Positions 52,050 through 64,000 of a stretch of DNA of 64,000 bases are shown here, piece by piece; the first letter of the stretch is position 1, and each line of letters starts with the position of its first letter. The stretch is from Lactifluus volemus (lineage: Eukaryota; Basidiomycota; Agaricomycetes; Russulales; Russulaceae): contig WTXI01000193.1 in the NCBI GenBank assembly GCA_022376515.1, positions 1 to 64,000 of the forward strand, in the 5' to 3' direction. Position numbers and translations under genes: made by a program. The notes under the pieces are model-generated. The model did no database searches. It was not told where the DNA came from and worked only from the letters and a program-made list of their open reading frames with translations.

Positions 52050-54281
52050 TCAAGTCAACCATATATCGTGACTGCTCGCCCATGATCTCATATCTCTCAT
52101 TCCTCGGAGACACCAGTTTAATCCTACAGCGCGACAAGACCCGCACGTCCACTTGGGAAGCTCATCCGTCTCGTCAACCCTGAGCCATCCGCTGCCGCCA
52201 AGGCCAGATAATGGAGAGCCCCTCGAGCTAGTCCAGTGGTCACTCGTGAATACTCCTGTCGCTGCTACTACCGCTTCCCGCAGGGCTCCACCGAGCACCC
52301 TTATCTGAAGCTGAGGTAGAAGGGGGTAAGATGGTAGCGTTGGCAGATCCTGGTGGTCGTAGTATTACCGGGCCGGCGAGGTCCAAGGCGAAACATGAGT
52401 GGTGCGCGCCGTGCGAGCACAGCTTCCTCATAGCGATGCAGGTCGTCCGTATGGTTATGTGCCCGCGAGTATCCAGCTTGTCCTCCGTACGGTACATTGT
52501 AAACCCGGCACCGCTCTGTGGCTGAGGCTGGCTGCCGTTCTGGCCATGCATAGGATCATTCCAACGGGCAGTTTCAGCAGAAGGCGTCTTGACACTCGAC
52601 AGGCTCACGACTCGTGTAAGCCCGCGCGCACGTGGGGCTCCCATTTGGGTGATGCTCGTGTACCGCGGTCGGTTGGCCAGAGCCAGAGAGGGATGTTCTC
52701 ATGGATTGATTCCATATTTCCTTCAGCTACGGAGACTGCCTGGCGTCATGGCAGGTCGATTTCCCGCTTGTCCTTGCGGTTGCCCTCACTGTTGCTGCTG
52801 CTGAGAGCTCTTCTTGCTAGTGGCACGGGGAGCATCGCACGGGCTCGCACGAGGTGTAGGGCCATCGCCCCATGTTGGATTATGATGAACGGAGCCACGG
52901 TAATCGAGTTGTCAAAGAAGGGTGCACCCTCACCAAAACCAGCGAGAACTTCAGGTTCGTCAAGAGACATGAGTCCAAAGACAGACGAACGGTCCGGGAC
53001 CGCGCCGTCGGCCGTTGCGGGGCGGGAGAACGATTGCCGGTAATCCATTGGCAAGGGGAGATGCATGCTCGAAGAGGTAGCCGAAGAAGGTTGGCCGCAG
53101 CTCATGGTGTTACCTGTCTCGCTTGCGCTTCGTTTATTGGCTTTGTGTGTCGAAGCTCAACGTAAGAGGGTGGTGATTGTATCCATTGGTGTATCCCGGA
53201 TTATTGTTCGAGTATGACACGGACTTCCGAATAGCAAGTCAATCGACAGACGGAGAGTCAAAAATGGAGCAAACCTGTTGTCGATATTATGGCCATAGTC
53301 AACGCCGATAGGTGACGGCGGAACAGGATAGTCTTGGGGGTCACCGCACAAGTTGTAAGATTGAGCATAGCGTGCAACGGTGCTGTGATCATGTGGAACC
53401 TGCATATCTTGATATATGGCCAGGAGTGGTGGAGCACCGTCCGAGGGGATCACACTTGTCCGGGAAAGAAGATGCTCCTGAGCACGGTGGCGGGCAGAAT
53501 AGTCAAGAGAGTTATCATATGATGCAGAGGCTTGCAGAGGCGGGGGAAAGGTGAACTGATGATTTGCGTAAAGAGGATTGGCAGCAGCGACGGGAGTTTG
53601 GGAAATAGCGGTCGAATGGAGTCCAGGGCCGTTCTTGCCAACAAATGGTGGATCTGAGAGAGGGCATGGATTAGGACCCGATTGAAGGGCGGCAAGAGGC
53701 GGCAAGCTCGAGTTGGAAGTGTCGTGAGAGGGACGGGCTGGGTGGCCAGGACCGAGGGGAGCGGTCTGGAGGTGGAATGTGCATCTGCCTTTCTGTGGAC
53801 ACACTTTGCTAGATATAAGAGTGAGAATGGGCAAGAGAAAGAGATTGAAGACTAACAGAAATAATTGGCACCATCGTATCGCAAGCTGGACTCAACACAT
53901 TGGTCGCATGGCTACTTTGAAGTGGTGGCTCTGCTCGCCGATGCGGAACCTTTGCGACGTAAAGGAGTTGAGGAAACGAGAGGCTTCTCACTAGGGTGGT
54001 GTGTCTCGAGAGGAGATCGCTAAGTTAAAATGATGGGGTATAAGCGAGAGTGGGGCAGGGGGAGCGAAGGACTCGAAAAGTGATCTCCACAATGTTGACA
54101 CTTGTATGGACGATCTCCGGTATTTGGAGTGGAAGGAGAAATATTCAGTTTCGCTGATAGGGATCGGTGAAGGTGGTGTGTGGGAGGAGGAGCGGGGAGA
54201 CTTACGGAAGCGTATATGCCTAGCTACATGTTGTGGACGAGTGAAAATGGCTTGACAGACAGAAAACTTGTGGTCATTCAC
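52050..54281 (-). pseudogene. C2H2 zinc-finger transcription factor, copy 2, decayed
   Basis: The first exon (54,281 to about 54,210) reads SVCQAIFTRPQHVARHIR, finger 1 of a fungal C2H2 pair, but its first Cys is Phe (KFSVC). The splice acceptor before the second finger is AA instead of AG. The finger itself starts TGDRPYKCQHCGDHF and then runs out. A 226-codon frame (53,834-53,157) carries the Pro/Ser-rich middle (TAPLGPGHP...NPLYANHQF). The next block (53,105 to about 52,960) has MDYRQSFSRPATADGAVPD and SVFGLMSLDEPEVLAGFGEG. The C-terminal block GLTRVVSLSSVKTPS lies near 52,620. It would have been a nuclear regulator; as it stands both fingers are damaged. Confidence 0.75.
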
Positions 54282-54559
54282 AGGGTCTTTCCCTGTTCCT
54301 CATCTCAGCCCCACACTCTGGTACACCGTTCCTGTCGGCCTTTCCCGAGACAGAAAGCACCGGCCCGGGATTGTGTACCTGTCACGTAGCTTGTCAACTT
54401 GCACAAGATGAGTGTAGGGGTCTGTTATACCCGTGCTGGCATGTTAGCTTCAACATCATCATGCGCCCAGCATCACATACGTATGACAGCTTCTCCTTTT
54501 ATGTATGTCGGGATCATCTACTCACTGAGTCTCACTCACTGCAGCCGGGCAACACAGTG

Positions 54560-55785
54560 GCACACAAGAAGCGCGCCGCCGTGTTTCATCCGCGTGCCAC
54601 GTACAGCTTTCAAATCTATCTTGCCTACACACTCTATCCCTCGCTCTACATCGCGAGACCTATAATCACCTTCAATGACCTTATGTAGCAGGTGGGCGAA
54701 GGTCATCTCATTCTTTTTCGTCATGTATGGCGTTGATGGCGCTTGTCTCTCTTACATTAAGCTCACACATCCCAAAGATATCACGCCGCGGGAGACGGTG
54801 CTATATGCGCTGCACTTCCTCATCTCACTTCTTACGATGGAGATTCTCATTTATATGATGCCCGTCGTCGCCATCAAGGATCCGCGTAGAGCGGTATGAG
54901 CACCGCAAAGTTATCCGAGTCCATGGTTGGCTTCTGGAACCTCATCTTCATCAAGCTGAAGGTATGTATTCCTATCGACAAGCCATGATCCACATCTACA
55001 TTGACCATGCTTCGATTTTCAGCTGCTCCTTCCCTGGTGCTCCTTTCTTCTGTGGGCTCTGGCGGATGGAATGGACCCACCGGAAAACATGGTACGCTGC
55101 AAGGAAAACAACTACCCACCCCTCGGCTTCTGCCGCCCATAGCGTCGATCTTATAGCCTTTGGATTTGTACGCTACATCTACATTCCACTTGGTGGCGCG
55201 CATCGGCTCGCTGCGACCAACATCCTTGCATTCACCTTCGTTGCCCTCTGGCATGGCGTCAGCCTGAGACTCTTGGTATGGGGTTGGCTCGCTGCGATTG
55301 TCATTTTGCCCGATGTCAGGGCAAGGAAAGTGATACCTGCATCCTTAGTTCGTGTGCCTTTCAACTCTGTGGGGCGTGGTTATATCTAGAAGCGACACCC
55401 CATTTCTTTTTCTTGATGTAGTTTGTGGAAACGTGGTGGGAGCGCCATGTATATGCGGCCGGTGGTGTCTTCAACACCATGATCTTGCTATGGATGGGCC
55501 CAAATCTCATCAATTTTGTCCTCAGTGTGGATGGTGCGCAGTACTTTATGCATGAACTGATTGGTAGCTGGAGCGGTATGTCTCACTCAGAGATCTTTCT
55601 AACCCTAGTTTCGTTGATCGAGGTACCCCAGGAATTCGCTTTCTCTTCGTCACATGCGCGTGTTTATTTGTTGGCTCGCAACCCATGTTCGAGTATTGGT
55701 ATGTTTGCCATTGGATCCCACAGGAGTAGCACTGATTCTGTTGAACTTCACCAGGGAGGAAGAATTGCGTCGATCATGATGGATA
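54560..55785 (+). pseudogene. GUP1-like MBOAT O-acyltransferase, copy 3, broken
   Basis: The clearest MBOAT copy. Exons: TYSFQIYLAYTLYPSLYIA (about 54,600); PRETVLYALHFLISLLTMEI (about 54,788); VGFWNLIFIKLK (about 54,930); [20 protein letters not shown] (about 55,022); RYIYIPLGGAHRLA; FTFVALWHGVSLRLLVWGWL, which holds the catalytic-type His (about 55,232); GGVFNTMILLWMGPNLINF (about 55,468); and FLFVTCACLFVGSQPMFEY ending REEELRRS (about 55,640-55,780). Membrane segments are evident throughout. A stop near 55,140, a shift near 55,170 and a TAG replacing a codon near 54,687 make it non-functional. The family acts in the ER membrane. Confidence 0.82.
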
Positions 55786-56650
55786 CAACGACGATGTTGG
55801 GTGGATGCAGATGAGGACTAACTACCTACTTAAAACCATTGAGATTTGCGCAACGATTCATACCCTTCACCATCAATATGGATGATACTCGGCCTTGATT
55901 GGCTTTGCTTTAATGGAGGGCTACTTTTTCGACCGAATGACAGTAACGTTATGCCTGCGGATCATGCATCATGCTTCGCCCCTTTATTCGTCCTCGCAAA
56001 GACGCTCCGGGCCCTTGCTTCGACGCGAACTACATTACTGAATAGTAGTACTGCATCCTTGCAGTCTTGAGCAGGTGGCGGCTTCCGCTGTCGAATGATA
56101 TGTGATGTGTTAAGGCTACGCACGCGTACCATAATTGGCCTGTTTCCCTCCGAATCTTATTTCTTTCCATCCTCATATGCTTCCTCCTGCGACAACGAAT
56201 GGGAGTAGCATTTTGCATGACAACCGAACTGATGACAAGCTGAGGCATAAAGAGGTAAGTAAATGGTATGAGGAGATATTCAGGCCTGTGCTTTAACACT
56301 GTGCCAATGCCATCTTTTCTCCGGGTTTGTAGAACTTTGTTGGTCTAGGAATAACCACCTAATATTTCGTACAGTGGGAAATTGAACGCTGCGGGTGAGT
56401 GAGAAGCTCGAGGTTGTGTCCCACGGCTTCAGCTCTACAATTGAACGAAGGAATAAAATAATTGGGAGAGGAAATGGCACAACATATTGTAGCGTTCGAC
56501 TCGAGACGTGCCAGTGCTTCAGCTGTAAAGAGAGAAGATCCCCGCAATCTGAGGTTGTACTGGATATGCGGCGATTGTACTGTATCGAACGGAAAGGCGA
56601 AGACCCAGTAAGTGCTATATTTAAACGTGAAAAGTGATTACAGTACCTGT
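55786..56650. other. Convergent spacer between MBOAT and NLR, copy 3
   Basis: Homologous to 10,168-10,990 and 44,260-45,290. A minus-strand frame from the NLR C-terminus continues through it to 56,280, so an extended C-terminus or a further exon is possible. Confidence 0.5.
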
Positions 56651-59600
56651 TCGATGATGTATTGCAGCCATACTCTGACAACAACTTTACAATTCTTCGA
56701 TATCCACGTCGTGATGCTTCTTGAGACGGTGTCCGGCCATCGTCATCGAGAACATGGATATCTGCACCTCGTTCAAGTAGCAGCTTGACGATCTCAGGGT
56801 AACCGCTAGATGATGCGAGATGCAACGACCTCCGATGGTCCTGCTTTGTCGCATTCACGTCGGCGCCATGGTCAAGCAACAACCGGACGACTTCCAAATG
56901 TCCGGACAGAGATGCACGATGCAATGGAGTCCATCCATTGTTGGCCGGGAATCTACTCTGGCACCGTGCTTGACCAAAACTTGGTGCCTTCCAGCCATCC
57001 ATCCTCTGAGGCTAAGTTCAAGGGTGACTGGCCATAACTATTTCGCTCATTGACACTCGCGCCGCGATCAAGTAATGACTGCAAGAGATCAAGGTCCTTC
57101 GATTCCAATGCGGAAATTAATGAGGTCCCTGATCTCTGCTAAGCGCATCTGCGTGTTCATGCGGCGCAGAGAATCTAAGCTTCCCATGCGCTCGGCAAGG
57201 AGCCTGGCAATATTGAGCTTCCCATTGTCAAGCGCCAGGTCTAAGGCAGTCTTGTTGTTGTTATCCCTCACGTTGATATCTCCGCCCGACTCCAGTAACA
57301 GTTCCAAGATGTCCAGATGCCCGTATCGTGCCGCTATATGCAACGGCGTCCGACCGTTTCTAGCTTCTGCGTTCAGATTCGAGCCAAATTGGATTAGTAA
57401 GCGGGCAACCTCGAGTTCTCCGTTACGAGCTGCATAGTCCAGTGGCGTCGTTTGATCCACATTCCGCTTATCAATAGCTGCACCACGCTCATCAGCAATT
57501 TGGTAACATCGAGGTGCCCCTTCCCTGATGCGACATGCAGTGGCGTTTCGAGGCGTTTTGTTTGACCATTTATATCTGCGCCATGGTCAAGCAAAAGTAG
57601 GAGAACATCGGATGTCCACTTTGGGATGCAAAGTGTGATGCAGTCCAGCCATTGTCAGTAGTAACGTTCACGTCTGCACCATTCTCGATGAAGAAGCGTG
57701 AGCCTCGACCATTCCGTTCCACGATGCCAGCATCAATGGCGTTCTTTGACCCGAGCCACGCACGTCGATGTCTGGGATAAAGTCCAGTAGTAAACGGAGG
57801 ATGTCGAGTTGCCCGTTCAATGATGCTTGATGGAAGGGGATACATCCGTGTTGTTCTTGGAATTGGGATCTGCACCGTGATCGATCAAGAAGCGTACAAC
57901 CTCGACACTCCCGTTGCTGCAACATCCAGAAGATAAGGCAGTGTCTCCATCCCGTGTTTTCGTGTCTACGGCTGCACCGGATTGGATAAGAAATTCTACG
58001 ACATTGAGATGCCCAAAGATTGATGCAACGTCCAGTAGGGTCCGAAGGCCATCGTCTTGTACATCTACATCTGCACCGTGGCGAAGTAGCTCCCGCACGA
58101 TAGCCAGAGATCCACCTGTCGATGCTGCATGCAATGGGGTGAGACCGGATTTGTCGCGACAATTTACATCTGCGCCATGCCGTAGTAATGCTTGTACGAT
58201 CTCAAGCTCTCCTCGACTCGACGCAAAGTAGAGTGGGGTTGATCCATCATTGCACCGTATGTTGACATCTGCGTGGTGTTCGAGTAAAAGCTCCACATGG
58301 TCATGACGTCCGCGATTTATGCGACGTGTAATGGAGACCCTTCAAACCAGTCAAGGGAATTCACGTCTGCACCGTGGTCGAGGAGCAGCAGCACAATATC
58401 GACATGTCCTTGGCGAGCCCAGCGTGCAAACAAGTACCGTAGTAGCCTCCATGGTATTGACACCTCCTGAATGGATGACGAGAAGTTGCTCAACAAGGCT
58501 GCGGAAGCCACAGAGTGTGGCATAGTATAGCCGGGTAGCCGGCGGTCGTGTTGGGTGAGTCGCGGACATGTGATCGCGGAAAGGGCGGTCAATATCGTAT
58601 ATCCAGATCCATGTTCGAAATGTGGCTTGGCCCGGTGAAAAAGACGCTCCATCGCGTCCTGGATATTCTCCAATACGTTTTCGAACCGAGCGTGGTCGAC
58701 CCAGTGGCGAGCAGCGTAGTTCGCAAATGGGAACTTCTCCATACGTTGCTTGTCAATATGATTATCTAGATGGAGTAGGATGCTGAGAGAGGCTGTGCGA
58801 GCATGGTATGCGCAGACTGGAGAGAGACGTGATAGCGGGAAAGATCCTTTCCCGCATTGGCCAGGCGATCCGATGTCAAGTACTCCCGGACAGAGATATG
58901 GGAGAACTGGATGATTGGCGATCCGTCGCATTACAGTGACGATCAAACTTGAACATGCGGATAAAACAGCGTGAGCGTCTTCTGAGCACCAATCTTCGTA
59001 ATATCGGGGAAGCTTATTGGCGACAAATCGAACCGCAAAAACGTTCGCGAGCTCTTCAATACGAAGAGGGCGAATGGAAGCCAAGAGACATTGGAACAGG
59101 CGACGAGCGTATTCTCGTTTCTTCTTCTCGATCTCGAGTAAAATGCGCTCGTAAGTCGCGTCCATGGCCCAGGCATCTCATCCAGAATACGCCGAATTGC
59201 CGCGGGAGGACTACGACGCAGAGTGTCCAGCTGAGAATTACCGCGGAACCTGTCCGGCGAAGTCAGATAAGACACTGTCTCAAGACACGATCATGTCCAT
59301 GATTACGTTCCGCCTGCTCTCGCAGAGAGAACATCAATTACATGTTGCTTGTCCTCTGCACTCCATTCCCGCATCGTCCGATCTGAATGGACGACCGCGC
59401 TGATGTAATCAAGAATATCCTCCCCTTGTCCTTTTTCATCATGAAGGGACACACGGAGAGACGTTAGAGGTCTCAGAGCCGTTAGGATGTCGGCGTCCGG
59501 GCGACTGGTTACACAAATTCGTAGATTTGGAAGGTCTAAGTGAACAAGCTCGTCCACGAGATCGAGCACCCTCTCGCGTGCGGTCGGAAATCCAGATGTA

Positions 59601-61301
59601 TTCGGACATTCGTCGAGTCCATCCACGATTATGTAAATATCAGGCAGTCCTGGGAGCTTGAGCATTTGCTTGAGGCATTCTGTAAGTGCCTGATCATCAG
59701 GCGGGTGGGATCCTGGATTGTGTTGCGAATATAGCTGAGAAAGGGTGTTATTGCAAGGATCGGATTTGGCGCTGAGCTGGACGAGGAGAGAGGTGAGCAG
59801 GCCGCGGGCGTCCTGCTTGGCAATATCCCCGAAATCAAAATAGAAATACCCCAACAGGGCGATCCTGATCGCATTTTGCTTTGGCGTCTTGTATGATACT
59901 GGAACTATTTCATAATATGAATGACGTGGATGAGAGATGTGGGGATGACAATACCATAGCACGCTCTTTCCTGAGCCCGCTGCGAAGATGAGCAGTATAT
60001 TGCTTTCAGAAGAACGAGGATGGAAGATGGGGCACAATACGCACGTTTACCATGTATCCACAAAGGGAACTCGATGATTTCCATTTCTGGAAGGTCTCAC
60101 TTGGATAAACCAGGCAGCAGTTCCATTGTGGTGAGCTGTGCGTGCGATGTTGTGGTTTGTCGATGGATCGGGAGGGGAGAGCCACATTCGGATATCCTCT
60201 GCAATTGATCACCTAGGATGTATGTTGAGTCTAATGGTGGTAACTAGATAACCTAGACAGACGTTTCATCTTGTTCATTCGATTGTCGTCTCTTGCGCCG
60301 TAACTGGTAAGGAGTGAGTGGGGTTGATACTCTAAGTAGTGATAAGGTCACGCATGTGAACATACCCAAAGCTTGCTGCATGTGACTGGTTGACGCCTTG
60401 CCGTCTACTCGCAGAATAGCCTTGGTCAATTGTTTCACACCCACCCAAACGAGGGTTGCGTACCATCCACAACTACTTTCATATCATTGACGAGACCATG
60501 GACGAGCTCGTACGTTTGAGCTACCGTCATTCGAGTCTCATCCAGAGTGAGCGGTCCATCCTCCGGAGCACAGCTCGATATCTCTCTCTCCAATAGCTTC
60601 CTCGCGAATTTCTCTATGCCATGTTCGTAATTTGGGAATGTGTGGGAAACTGAAGACTTACTAAGTCGACTTGTTTGATTTGTTTAGTCGCGAGGGCGAG
60701 AACGGACAACACTTCGACCAATATCTTGACGATATATCGGTCATTGCAGAGTTGAATGGCACCCTCGTATATATACGGAGGCGTTGAAGGAAATTTGCGA
60801 CACATTCGAAGAGGTCAACGAGCAAGTCATAACTTGCGCGAACTTCGACAGCCGTCTGATATACTCAATATTACAATGACGCGGAAGAAGACCGAACGAA
60901 ATATTCTACCACGAGGAGTACCTCACGCCACAAAGGATTGCTTTTGCAGGTTTTGCATGTGGCGATGGCACCTGTAGACATTAGGGTAAGAAAACGATCA
61001 GATAAACGAACAATAGTCTCTGAGTACAGACTGGTGGCTGGGCCAAGGACGCCAACAAGCCCATGGAGAACTTGTACTATGGGGTTAAGCCACTTGATCA
61101 CTTCCGATTTCCATCCCGGTACTCTTTGAAGGCCATTGCCCTTCTTCAAGTAGATCAAGGATGGCTCTTGGAGAGACGCAATTCTGGAACTGATAGGTGA
61201 AGGGATTTTTTGTGAGATCTATTCGGTCTGCTGGCATAGTCGTCTAAAGTGTCGAGAATCAATCGGTGGTTGGAGGACGAAATCTGTGTTGTGGATGACA
61301 T
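56651..61301 (-). pseudogene. Goodbye-NACHT-ankyrin NLR, copy 3, frameshifted
   Basis: All parts of copies 1 and 2 are present: the start (61,301), the Goodbye exons (about 61,301-60,450), the WLSPPDPS region (about 60,180), a NACHT stretch open from about 60,037 to 59,303 with AGSGKSVLW and YIIVDGLDE, and ankyrin repeats to about 56,660. Single-base losses cut it into many short frames, for example near 60,553, 59,860, 59,250, 58,930, 58,430, 58,320, 57,703, 57,612 and 57,490. Almost all are deletions. The distribution extends into non-coding DNA, so an assembly problem is as likely as pseudogenisation. Confidence 0.8.
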
Positions 61302-62185
61302 GAGGACAAGGGTGTTGTAGGAGGTGGTGGAAAACTAGGTGAAAATAATGTAGTGGCGTGGGCATGCAGATAAGCATGCGCCTGCTCGCCATGGCTCCTC
61401 AAGTTAGCACGGAGAATCGGAACGGCGTCAAGTTGAACTTAATAACTGACAGGCTTGGTGCTATGCTGCATGATCTGAAAAGCGTGAAAACTGCGATCGG
61501 AGGCGCCGGAAACCTCCAACTGGGCGCTACATGTAGGAGCCATTTCACGAGCGGCTCATTGGAAGGAATGTACCGCCAGAGGCGGATTCAGGTTCATCTG
61601 CCAGAGAGCATCCATGGACAAACCCACACACACCACGGCGATGACGGCAGACAAAACCAACCGCTTGACCTAAGGGACCTCACTTCTAACTATACGCGCG
61701 CGCGAGACTGCGAACAAGGACCAGTTGGGTAGGTAGTGGCAACGGTTCGGTAATAACATGCTTCGAATGCACCTCCAAGTCTTAACGTATCCGCGGACTT
61801 TCTAAATGCAAGTCCTGAGGATCTGATGTGGGTGACCCGGGCTGCTTAAGCGCTGCTCGGTTTTTTCACCCACTCGTATACTTCACTTACTGTCGGCGTG
61901 GATAACCAAGACGAAGATAGGCTATGCCAGCTGCTTGGTGGAATGCTGACGCACTGTCAACGAAGAAAGTATGATGAGTGGTGATGCTATAGATTGCTAT
62001 GCGGTAAATATATGCAATGGGGGTTAGGGGGTAGGGATGGGAGGGAGAGGAGGGGGTTGAAGGAAACATTAAAGACCCATGAAAGAATACGAATTTCACG
62101 ACAAACGTGTTGTCTTTTGTCTTTTTTCCATCGCTCGCTCATACGAATAAGTATGAGCGTGTCGACGCCTAAAAAAAGGGTCTCT
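61302..62185. repeat. Unit 3 tail
   Basis: Same spacer as at 50,331-51,167, without the MITE. It has many one-base gaps relative to that copy, for example in the 61,640-61,860 stretch. No gene. Confidence 0.75.
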
Positions 62186-62620
62186 CTACTCTTCAATCTT
62201 TGCCAAAATCTCCGAATCCTTGAACAGATGATATTCCTATATGGCCATCATCAGCCTCGAGTTGAAGAGTGGAAGGGAAAAAGAAAAAAAAAAAACGAAC
62301 ATCTTCGCCTACTTTGATCGCATTCCCTCCCCAACCAGGTAACAACACCCTATCACCCGCCTTGACCGACGTGGCACGATCCGACCTTCTTTATCCGGTG
62401 CACCAGGTCCGACCGCGATCACGGTAGCTTCTGGAAGTGGACTCGACGTGGCAGAAGTCGGGAGGAAGATTCCAGTAGCAGTTTTCTAATATATATTGTG
62501 TGTGTGTCATGAGAGAGTGGGAGGAGCCCAAAGAAAAAAAAAAAAGTACGGTTTCGGTTTGAAGGTTGGACGAGGACGCGGTCGGGAGGGGGACGAGAGA
62601 CCTGATGACTTGAAGGTAGC
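62186..62620 (-). pseudogene. Hsp10 co-chaperonin, copy 4, frameshifted
   Basis: Exon 3 (62,186-62,236) still reads EYHLFKDSEILAKIEE. Exon 2 (about 62,310-62,487) loses one G near 62,372 (GTGGCACGATCC where copy 3 has GTGGGCACGATCC), which shifts the frame inside the core. Exon 1 (about 62,550-62,615) also has missing bases. These lesions are of the same one-base kind as those in NLR copy 3. Confidence 0.75.
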
Positions 62621-63119
62621 CTGGGCAGCCTTGTTGCGAAATGGGTTAAAAAGGACAGAATGAACGAGGGGTCATCAACGTACCATGACAAACGCGAGTA
62701 AATGAGTAAAATTATATGCGCGCCACGTTGTCTGTTTTGCAGCAGTCTTATTTGGCTCGAACAAATAAAATCTCACGTGGGATTTACAAAAATAGGCCGT
62801 AGAGACCAGCCATATTGGTATACATAACTTGTCACTTTGTACAATACAACAGACACAGGAAAACAGAGGAAGAAAGCTATAGGGGCAAAAATGCCGTATC
62901 ATCAATCGTAAAATCGTCATCGGCGAAAAAAAAAAAGGAAACACCGTACGAAGGGTAACGGCAGCCAGACGTAAATTAGTGACAAGAACATCGTGTTTAC
63001 CGTAGCAAGAAACAAATAGGAAAAAGGGTCACCGTAATAAGAGCTATGCGGAATATACCCTTTGTCAAGAAACTAGATAAAAGAAAGAAAGTAGTACGAC
63101 ACATTCAGTCATCCATTAT
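62621..63119. other. Spacer between Hsp10 copy 4 and zinc-finger copy 3
   Basis: AT-rich with A runs; homologous to the spacers at 5,894 and 51,608. No gene. Confidence 0.6.
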
Positions 63120-64000
63120 ATCATGACTGTGCTCGCCTATAATCTCATCTCTCTCATTCCCGAGGGCACCACTTTAATCCTGAAGCGCGACGAGACCCGC
63201 GCGTCCACTTGGGAAGCTCATCCGTCTCGTGCGCTCAACGGCCATTACGAGACTTCTTTGCTGCATTTCCTGTTCACCGGTCATACCAATGAACCCCTCA
63301 CGCCCGCCGGACAGCAAATTCGCTGTCGCCGGACGCTTCTATACTCTGGCCCAAGCGTCTGCGAGGAAGACGTTTAAACGCTGGTCGCGACACGTCGTCA
63401 ATCCCTGGAGAGCCCCTCGAGCTAGTCACGTGGTCATCCGTGAACACGCTCATACTCCGGTCGCTACCACTACCGCTTCCTGCAGGGCTCGACCGAGCAC
63501 CCTTATCCGAAGCTGGTGCAGAAGGGGGGTGGTGTTAGTGGTGGCAGAGGGTGGTGCGGTTGCCGGTGGTCCTGTCGACGTAGTATTACCGCGCCGGCGA
63601 GGTGCAAGGTGAAGGGTGAGTGGTGCGCGGCGTGCGAGTATAGCTTGCTCATAGCTATGCAGATCATCCGTATGGTTATGTCCCCGCGAGTATGCAGCTT
63701 GTACTCCGTACTGTACATTGTTAACCCCGGCACCGTTCTGGGCTGCGGCTGACCGCCGTTCTGGCCACGCATGGGATCACCCCAACCGGCAGTTCCAGCA
63801 GAAGGCGTCTTGACACTCGGCAGGCTCGCGACTCGTGTAAGCCCGCGCTCACGTTTTGGGCTCCCATTTGGGGGATGGTCATTTGCTGCGGGGGTTGGCC
63901 AGAGCCAGAGAGGGGTGTTCTCATGTACTGTTTCCATATTTCCTTCAACTCTTTGAGACTCGCCGGCGTTGTGGCAGATGCATTTCCCGCTTGTCCTTGC
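63120..64000 (-). pseudogene. C2H2 zinc-finger transcription factor, copy 3, 3' part only
   Basis: Only the C-terminal portion is in the window. EIWKQYMRTPLSGSGQP (about 63,945) and GLTRVASLPSVKTPS (about 63,840) are closer to the family signature than in copies 1 and 2. A C-terminal block with RRMSFPSGRAGL is readable on the minus strand near 63,200-63,220. The frame changes at about 63,740-63,880, so it too may be damaged. The finger domain would lie beyond 64,000. It shows that the array continues to the right. Confidence 0.65.

Larger units (their letters stand above)
52050..62620. repeat. Duplication unit 3
   Basis: Complete unit: zinc-finger gene (minus), MBOAT (plus), NLR (minus), tail, Hsp10 (minus). 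NLR starts in units 2 and 3 are 11,304 bases apart, which sets the unit length. From about 56,900 onward it shows frequent single-base deletions relative to units 1 and 2, in coding and non-coding sequence alike. Confidence 0.9.

Overview
The window is eukaryotic and looks like a basidiomycete (Agaricomycete) fungus. Genes carry many short introns (about 45-70 bases, GTRNGT...YAG). The gene families (Goodbye-NACHT-ankyrin NLRs, hAT and pogo transposases, a sushi/Tf1-like chromovirus) are those typical of mushroom-forming fungi. No bacterial, organellar or RNA gene was recognised.

The backbone is a tandem segmental duplication of an approximately 11 kb unit. The order, left to right, is a C2H2 zinc-finger transcription factor (minus strand), a GUP1-like MBOAT acyltransferase (plus), a Goodbye-NACHT-ankyrin NLR (minus), a non-coding tail, and an Hsp10 co-chaperonin (minus). 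Unit 0 (4,680-5,893) is only a tail and an Hsp10. Unit 1 (about 6,345-18,541) is complete. Unit 2 (43,372-51,607) lacks the zinc-finger gene. Unit 3 (about 52,050-62,620) is complete but full of single-base deletions. Unit 4 starts near 63,120 and leaves the window. The NLR is the only long gene that stays open: copies 1 and 2 look translatable, copy 3 is frameshifted. All MBOAT and zinc-finger copies are decayed. One or two Hsp10 copies still read through.

Mobile DNA interrupts the array twice. On the left, a hAT element (hAT-1, minus, from before base 1 to 4,669) is cut by a solo LTR with a 5-bp target duplication. Between units 1 and 2 lies about 24.8 kb of nested transposons. A pogo/Tc5-like element (from 18,604) carries a 1.53 kb non-autonomous element (copy A). 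Next comes a second hAT element (hAT-2, 22,741-43,371), which carries an inverted copy B of the same element, a chromovirus (gypsy-1, 26,763-34,509, TSD CTTGG) and a second Ty3/gypsy element on the minus strand (gypsy-2, 35,128-42,254). Removing the two gypsy elements with one target duplication each restores the hAT-2 reading frame exactly, and the same holds for copy A in pogo. The order of insertion can therefore be read directly.

The most notable observations are the following. Gypsy-1 has a 12-base primer site perfectly complementary to the probable 5' end of its own transcript, which points to Tf1-type self-priming. Gypsy-1 also has an extra 398-codon Cys/His-containing third ORF. A 100-bp palindromic MITE is carried in frame inside the ankyrin region of NLR copy 1. 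hAT-2 has no matching target duplication, exactly where the zinc-finger gene of unit 2 is missing. The pogo transposase ends in a PCNA-binding motif.
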